Source: Nitrosomonas sp. (GTDB lineage Bacteria > Pseudomonadota > Gammaproteobacteria > Burkholderiales > Nitrosomonadaceae). Taken from it: DNA of 64,000 bases. The translations under genes and the position numbers were made by a program. Below, in pieces: positions 59,268 to 64,000 of the stretch. The notes beneath the pieces were generated by a model. That model worked only from the letters and a program-made list of their open reading frames with translations. It did not search any database and had not been told where the DNA came from. Location: positions 1 to 64,000 of the forward strand of contig JAMWZW010000010.1 in assembly GCA_024281995.1 (NCBI GenBank), given 5' to 3'. Every line of letters begins with the position of its first letter. The stretch's first letter is position 1.

Positions 59268-60515
59268 ATGAGCTATTCCATGATGAGTAAGTATCAAATT
59301 TATGCAGGGCTAATAGGATTTATTGCTCTAATGGGTATTTCTCCTGTAACACAAGCGCTACCTGAAGATTGTCTGAATTTATCGGCGCCTGTTACGTATA
59401 TCGAGACAACGGGTCTAGTTTGCATGCAAAAAGTGATCGTAGCCGACGCAGCAGGTAATCAGCAATTCTATAAAGCGTCGCTACAATGGTTAGGTATCGA
59501 TAATCCTAATCGATTCAGTTTATTAAGTGTGGAACTGGATACTGCTTCAGAATTTTATAGCCCTGTTTTCTCGGAAATCAATGGATTATTAACGCTTTCC
59601 AAAGTCGACATCCCCAAACAATTCGGCACAGAACGATACGTTGTTAATTTAACGCTGGTACCGGATAGCGAAAACACTGGCGATACCCAATTTGAAATGA
59701 CAAAAGTCGATATTTACAGCAACCCTGATTATGTGCCTGGCAGGGACTGGAAACCCTATGGCATGTTACTCCCCAACGAAAGGCGAGCTGCAGACATTCT
59801 GGGACGTTCTATTCCCTATGCGCAACTTGCGGATGCCATTTATGATTTTGATAACGTAACGATTGGTTCTTGGGAATTAATCAAATCTACCGGAACAAAC
59901 ACAGGGATGGATGCCGGCGTTTATAGAAATAACGATACCCTGGAAATGGTGATAGCTTTTCGTGGTACGGATACCTGCGACTTTCCTTGTTCAGTGAAGG
60001 AATTGAATGATCTTCGTCTAGATGTTACAGCCGATACTGCCATTGGAATTGGCACAGTCAGCGATCAATTCAAAGATGCGTTTCGTTTTGCGCAAGATAT
60101 TGTGAATGGCAATCCAGGAAGCAAAATTATCGTTACAGGTCATTCATTAGGTGGCGGTTTAGCACAAGCAGTTGGTGCAACCTTAGGACTTGAAACCTTT
60201 GCATTCAATTCTTCACCAGTCCCCAATCGTTTCTTTGATACGTATACCATCACTGTGCCAGAAGAACAGCTACAAGATTTAATTTTTGTCATTGCCGATA
60301 TACACGATCCCGTCTCCAATACTGACGAAACTGGAAAATTCTATACGGATTCCCAGCATGTAACTGGGTTAATTCAATTTAATTTTGAATTGAGAGAAAT
60401 CATGCCTAGTCAATCAGTAGATCTAAACGATCTAAGATTTGATCGACACAGCATTACAAATCTCTATGATAATGCGGTGCAATTAATCATTAATACCTAT
60501 CAGACGGGTTGGTAA
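59268..60515 (+). CDS. Secreted class 3 lipase family protein
   Basis: This is a 415-residue alpha/beta hydrolase with a signal peptide (about 6-30, ending TQA). An N-terminal beta-rich domain (about 35-150) precedes the lipase domain. The nucleophile elbow VTGHSLGGG has its serine near residue 292. Upstream AFRGTDTC resembles the oxyanion-hole region, and candidate catalytic Asp (ADIHDPVSN) and His (DRHSITNLY) follow in order. The substrate is unknown. Translation may start at 59268 or at the ATG at 59283. It is divergent from dinB. Confidence 0.85.
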   Translation: MSYSMMSKYQIYAGLIGFIALMGISPVTQALPEDCLNLSAPVTYIETTGLVCMQKVIVADAAGNQQFYKASLQWLGIDNPNRFSLLSVELDTASEFYSPVFSEINGLLTLSKVDIPKQFGTERYVVNLTLVPDSENTGDTQFEMTKVDIYSNPDYVPGRDWKPYGMLLPNERRAADILGRSIPYAQLADAIYDFDNVTIGSWELIKSTGTNTGMDAGVYRNNDTLEMVIAFRGTDTCDFPCSVKELNDLRLDVTADTAIGIGTVSDQFKDAFRFAQDIVNGNPGSKIIVTGHSLGGGLAQAVGATLGLETFAFNSSPVPNRFFDTYTITVPEEQLQDLIFVIADIHDPVSNTDETGKFYTDSQHVTGLIQFNFELREIMPSQSVDLNDLRFDRHSITNLYDNAVQLIINTYQTGW

Positions 60516-60873
60516 ACTTGATCTGGACCCTTCTAACTACATAATTTTTATGCTGTCAATCAGATTGACTCACCCAATATAAGTTTTATTTGGTTTTCGC
60601 ATAAAAACATCACCACAGTAGCGCTTTTTTACTTTAATCAACAAATCAAATAATTATTTATTAATTGATTAATCGAATCTAACTGTGTTAAAAATTTTTG
60701 ATCTATGTGAAATATGTTAAAAAAGTGGGTTTATTTAACATTTAGCTCATAGAGTTTCAAATTTATAATTGTGAATATATTGTAAATAAAGTGTGAACTT
60801 TTTGTGAATTTTTGTATCATATTGATACAAAGCTTTTGAACAATATTGATAAACATTTATAAAGGAGATAATC
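60516..60873. other. AT-rich intergenic region
   Basis: There is no gene in this 358-bp stretch. It includes repeated TTGTGAA/TGTGAAT-like stretches and several AT-runs near 60720-60830, upstream of a small membrane-protein gene that probably has its promoter here. Confidence 0.4.
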
Positions 60874-61074
60874 ATGAAAACAAGTCAAATTTTTGCAATC
60901 GCAGCAGTAATAATCAGTGCTACATTTTTTGGTATTTTAACGGTATTCGACTTACCACACTCAGTTACGGATTGGATCATTTCCGATATCATTCTCGGAG
61001 TCATCCTTTATCTGAGCTATCTTGCGATTGTTATGGTGTACGGTCCATCTAGAAAAACCCGTCACCAAAACTAA
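60874..61074 (+). CDS. Small two-helix membrane protein
   Basis: This is a 66-residue protein with two hydrophobic helices (about 6-26, and about 37-56, DIILGVILYLSYLAIVMVY) and a short basic tail (SRKTRHQN). AAGGAG lies about 8 nt before the ATG, and a strong terminator follows, so it is a genuine single-gene transcript. No homologue is recognised. Confidence 0.65.
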   Translation: MKTSQIFAIAAVIISATFFGILTVFDLPHSVTDWIISDIILGVILYLSYLAIVMVYGPSRKTRHQN

Positions 61075-61089
61075 GCAGCAATCATTTAA

Positions 61090-61127
61090 ATCGGGTTCGA
61101 TGTAGTACATAGGCCATCGAACCCGAT
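61090..61127 (+). terminator. Strong hairpin terminator after 60874-61074
   Basis: A perfect 13-bp stem ATCGGGTTCGATG / CATCGAACCCGAT with a 12-nt loop lies 16 bp after the stop. The flanks (TTTAA / AATTTAA) extend it weakly. It may also act on the convergent hydrolase gene. Confidence 0.75.
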
Positions 61128-61186
61128 AATTTAATGAATTGTTTTCCAAAAAATAACACGCCAAGAAAACAAATCACTTCAAAGAA

Positions 61187-62155
61187 TCATAAGCTCTTAA
61201 ATCGTTCAATTGGATGATCAAGCCAGTAAATAAGACCGAGCGCATTAAGTCTAATATCTGATCGAAGCAAGTCATCAATCTCTTGTTTTGCCATCCGGCA
61301 GCCCTGTTCCATTAGCCGATTTGTCAGCAGTTTGTATAGACCTTCTGAAATGAATGCTTGACGATCAGTTTCGATATCTTTTGCTTGCAGTGCAATTTCA
61401 ACATGTGCGTTGATGAGGTCATGCATTGATTCAGCATGATTAATCAAGTGGCCAATGCGGCTGTAGTGGGTAAGGTACGCGTAATCCGGTTTGTAACTCA
61501 TGATGCGGTCTATTGAGGCATGTGCCGCATCGGGATCAAACTGTACCGGTGAAGTCGTGGGAAAAACGAATTCCATGCCATCAACATCAAATTCTCGGTA
61601 TGAAACACCAAATGTGTCACCCGTAAAAAATGAGCGGCTCACTTCATCGTAAATACAATTATGGTGACGTGCATGCCCGGGTGTATCGAGAAAAAGCAAT
61701 GGGCGCCCATTCAGATCAATTCGGCTTTCGTCATGAGCTTCAATAATCCGCTCAGCATCGATAGGGCTGATTTCGCCGTAAACGCGTTTAAATTCCGCTT
61801 CTCCATAAACTCCTATCGCACCGGCAACAAGCCGTGATGGATTTGCCATATGACTTGCACCGCGCGGGTGAACGACTAATTTTGCATTAGGGAAAAGCCG
61901 CATACATTCACTCGCGCCCCCAGCATGATCAAGATGGATATGCGTTAATATGACGTAAGCGACGTCTTCAACGACAAGATTTTTTCGCTTAAGTACGTCA
62001 ATCACACCCGGAATTGAAGAAGCAGTTCCGGTATCAATTAAGGCAGCAACACCTTTTTCGACTAGCAAGTGAATGGCTGCACGTTTGGGACGATGGAATT
62101 GCGCGTCAATAGCGCTGATGCCATGTTCAAAATCAATTACAAGAGGTGATGACAT
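61187..62155 (-). CDS. MBL-fold metallo-hydrolase
   Basis: This is a 322-residue cytoplasmic metallo-beta-lactamase-fold protein. The metal-binding motif THIHLDHAGG is near residues 71-80. A third His lies in DTPGHARHHNCI, an Asp in FFTGDTFG, and a His in YLTHYSRIGH, giving a dinuclear site. The C-terminal half (about 215-320) is helical. The substrate is unknown; glyoxalase II-like or lactonase-like activity is possible. It lies 52 bp downstream of the acetyl-CoA synthetase gene on the same strand and may be co-transcribed. Confidence 0.85.
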   Translation of the reverse strand: MSSPLVIDFEHGISAIDAQFHRPKRAAIHLLVEKGVAALIDTGTASSIPGVIDVLKRKNLVVEDVAYVILTHIHLDHAGGASECMRLFPNAKLVVHPRGASHMANPSRLVAGAIGVYGEAEFKRVYGEISPIDAERIIEAHDESRIDLNGRPLLFLDTPGHARHHNCIYDEVSRSFFTGDTFGVSYREFDVDGMEFVFPTTSPVQFDPDAAHASIDRIMSYKPDYAYLTHYSRIGHLINHAESMHDLINAHVEIALQAKDIETDRQAFISEGLYKLLTNRLMEQGCRMAKQEIDDLLRSDIRLNALGLIYWLDHPIERFKSL

Positions 62156-62207
62156 ATATGGAAATGAGCCAGAAGCGTTTATAAAATAAGCGATAGTGAA
62201 TGTGGCA

Positions 62208-64000
62208 TTATTGCGTCGGACGTTTTAATTGCTCAAGAATTGCTGGATTTTCAAGCGTTGAAATGTCTTGGGTTATTTCCTCACCTTTAGCAAGTGCCCG
62301 AAGTAAACGGCGCATAATTTTACCAGATCGAGTTTTAGGTAAATTTTCCCCAAATCGAATTTCTTCAGGCTTAGCAATCGGACCAATTTCTTTAGCCACC
62401 CATTCTCGTAATACATCAGTAATTTCAGCGGCCGCTTTATCATGGGGATATTGGCTTTTTAGTACCACGAACGCGACAACAGCTTCACCTTTAATTTCGT
62501 GCGGCTTACCTACTACGGCCGCTTCGGCAACAAGCGGATGAGCCACTAACGCAGATTCAATTTCCATCGTTCCCAATCGATGCCCGGACACATTCAGAAC
62601 ATCATCAATGCGTCCCATAATCCAGAAATATCCATCATGATCGCGATACGCGGAATCGCCCGCAAGGTAATATTTTCCATGACCCATTTCTTCTGGAAAA
62701 TAAGCTTTCTTGAATCGTTCCGTATCACCCCAAAGTGTGCGAATTTGAGAAGGAAAAGGGTTTTTGATGACCAAGAAGCCACCCTTGCCATTTTCCACGT
62801 CGTGGCCGGCCTCATCGACAATCGATGCAAAAATTCCAGGTAGCGGAAAAGTGCATGAACCTGGTTTGAGCGCTACAGCACCGGGCATCGGAGCGATCAT
62901 ATGGCAACCCGTTTCCGTTTGCCACCACGTATCGACGATAGGACAACGCGATTGACCAACCTTTTCGTAAAACCACATCCAAGCTTCGGGATTTATGGGC
63001 TCCCCCACTGAACCCAATAACCGTAAAGATGACAAATCATATTGAGCAGGCAGATCCCCTCCTAACTTAATTAGCGAGCGAATAGCTGTAGGCGCGGTAT
63101 AAAAGGTCGTGACGCTATGTTTTTGAATAATTTCCCAGAATCGCCCGGCATGTGGGTAAGTAGGAATTCCCTCAAAAATCACTTGAGTAGCACCCATTGC
63201 AAGCGGTCCATAACACACATAACTATGTCCGGTAATCCAGCCGACGTCTGCCGTACACCAAAAAATATCTGAAGGTTGATAATCAAAAATCCATTGCATA
63301 CTCACTTTGGTTCCAAGCAGATAACCAGCACTTGAATGTTGAACACCTTTTGGTTTTCCCGTCGAGCCGGAAGTATAGAGTGTAAATAACGGATGCTCAG
63401 CATTAACCCATTCTGGTTCGCACTGAGTGCTCACGTCATGAGTAATTTCATGCCACCAAACATCGCGTGGCGCTTCAAAAGCAACTTGCGCACCAGTTCT
63501 TTTATATACCACCACGCGCTTTACCGATTCAGTATCCGCCATACTCATGGCCTCATCAACAGTCGCTTTAAGCGCATTATGTTTACCTCCGCGTACTTGT
63601 TCATCCGCTGTAATGATTGCTACAGCCTTCGCATCGACGATTCGCTCATGTAAGCTTTTAGCAGAAAATCCTCCAAATACTACGGAATGAATCGCGCCGA
63701 TACGTGCACAGGCTTGCATGGCAATCACTGCCTCAATACGCATCGGCATATAAATGATAACGCGATCACCTTTTTTTATATTTTGCAATTTCAAGGTGTT
63801 AGCAAACTGGCAAACCCGTTGATGAAGCTCACGATAACTGCAATGTAAGACTTCTCCATCATCAGATTCAAAAATAATGGCAATTTTGTCACCTTGTGTT
63901 GGCAAATGTCGATCAAGGCAATTATAAGAAATATTCAATTCACCATCGACAAACCATTTGTAAAATGGCGGAGTACGGTCATCTAGAATTTGTGTAAAAG
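62208..64000 (-). CDS. acs: Acetyl-CoA synthetase (N-terminus beyond right edge)
   Basis: Acs activates acetate to acetyl-CoA via acetyl-adenylate. The frame is open to the right edge ([23 protein letters not shown]), so the TTG at 63938 is not the start. Roughly 50-60 N-terminal residues are missing, compared with about 650 in the family. Motifs are the AMP-binding [24 protein letters not shown] and [20 protein letters not shown]. The C-terminal [14 protein letters not shown] contains the catalytic lysine that is acetylated for control in many bacteria. Propionyl-CoA synthetase is a less likely alternative. Confidence 0.93.
   Translation of the reverse strand, partial: FTQILDDRTPPFYKWFVDGELNISYNCLDRHLPTQGDKIAIIFESDDGEVLHCSYRELHQRVCQFANTLKLQNIKKGDRVIIYMPMRIEAVIAMQACARIGAIHSVVFGGFSAKSLHERIVDAKAVAIITADEQVRGGKHNALKATVDEAMSMADTESVKRVVVYKRTGAQVAFEAPRDVWWHEITHDVSTQCEPEWVNAEHPLFTLYTSGSTGKPKGVQHSSAGYLLGTKVSMQWIFDYQPSDIFWCTADVGWITGHSYVCYGPLAMGATQVIFEGIPTYPHAGRFWEIIQKHSVTTFYTAPTAIRSLIKLGGDLPAQYDLSSLRLLGSVGEPINPEAWMWFYEKVGQSRCPIVDTWWQTETGCHMIAPMPGAVALKPGSCTFPLPGIFASIVDEAGHDVENGKGGFLVIKNPFPSQIRTLWGDTERFKKAYFPEEMGHGKYYLAGDSAYRDHDGYFWIMGRIDDVLNVSGHRLGTMEIESALVAHPLVAEAAVVGKPHEIKGEAVVAFVVLKSQYPHDKAAAEITDVLREWVAKEIGPIAKPEEIRFGENLPKTRSGKIMRRLLRALAKGEEITQDISTLENPAILEQLKRPTQ

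Overview
The window looks like chromosome of a moderately AT-rich betaproteobacterium. It most resembles an ammonia oxidiser of the Nitrosomonadaceae (Nitrosomonas type). That placement rests on the housekeeping gene set, the squalene synthase plus hopanoid epimerase pair, a PEP-CTERM protein, an IS630-type transposase remnant and a secreted histidine-rich cluster. It is inference from gene content, not from a marker gene.

Positions 1-20,000 are mostly core metabolism: an IS630 remnant at the left edge, a stand-alone acyl carrier protein, hemF, a dicarboxylate/amino-acid symporter, a GAF/HD-GYP phosphodiesterase, a RIO-type kinase with a short coupled leader ORF, recG-ridA, murA, argH, a fructosamine-kinase-family gene, pyrG-eno-ftsB, htpX, a hexose-6-phosphate mutarotase and purT. 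From 20,000 to 35,200 come queG, tsaE-amiC, a four-gene Mla/MCE lipid transporter (permease, ATPase, MCE protein, lipoprotein), lptM-lysA, squalene synthase-hpnA, the SRP RNA with dnaX-ybaB, a second GAF/HD-GYP protein and a Cas4-like/RNase H-like nuclease.

Positions 35,300-49,300 are accessory. An HDOD-GAF protein is followed by a minus-strand gene string: a small secreted protein, a TlpA-like thioredoxin, a DUF4266 lipoprotein, a 902-residue DUF3570 outer-membrane barrel and ApbE. Next to it are two divergent paralogous secreted proteins resembling the DUF1775/YcnI copper-binding family, and a PEP-CTERM protein. Three proteins here are predicted to start with histidine after signal cleavage. 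The barrel carries a DxxSGAT flavinylation motif beside the flavin transferase ApbE. I read this as a candidate extracytoplasmic copper/redox system, and it is the most interesting part of the window. A 17-bp palindrome (TGCGRCAA-N-TTGYCGCA) recurs in three intergenic regions, twice between the divergent paralogues, suggesting a shared regulator. Gene-poor DNA from 45,700 to 49,300 holds an orphan polyprenol-kinase-like membrane protein, a small RHH/membrane-protein operon, strong inverted repeats and coding debris.

Positions 49,300-64,000 hold a giant cyclic beta-1,2-glucan synthase lacking an obvious ATG start, convergent dinB, a secreted class 3 lipase, a small membrane protein, an MBL-fold hydrolase and acetyl-CoA synthetase running off the right edge. 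I saw no tRNA, rRNA, CRISPR array or intact insertion sequence.
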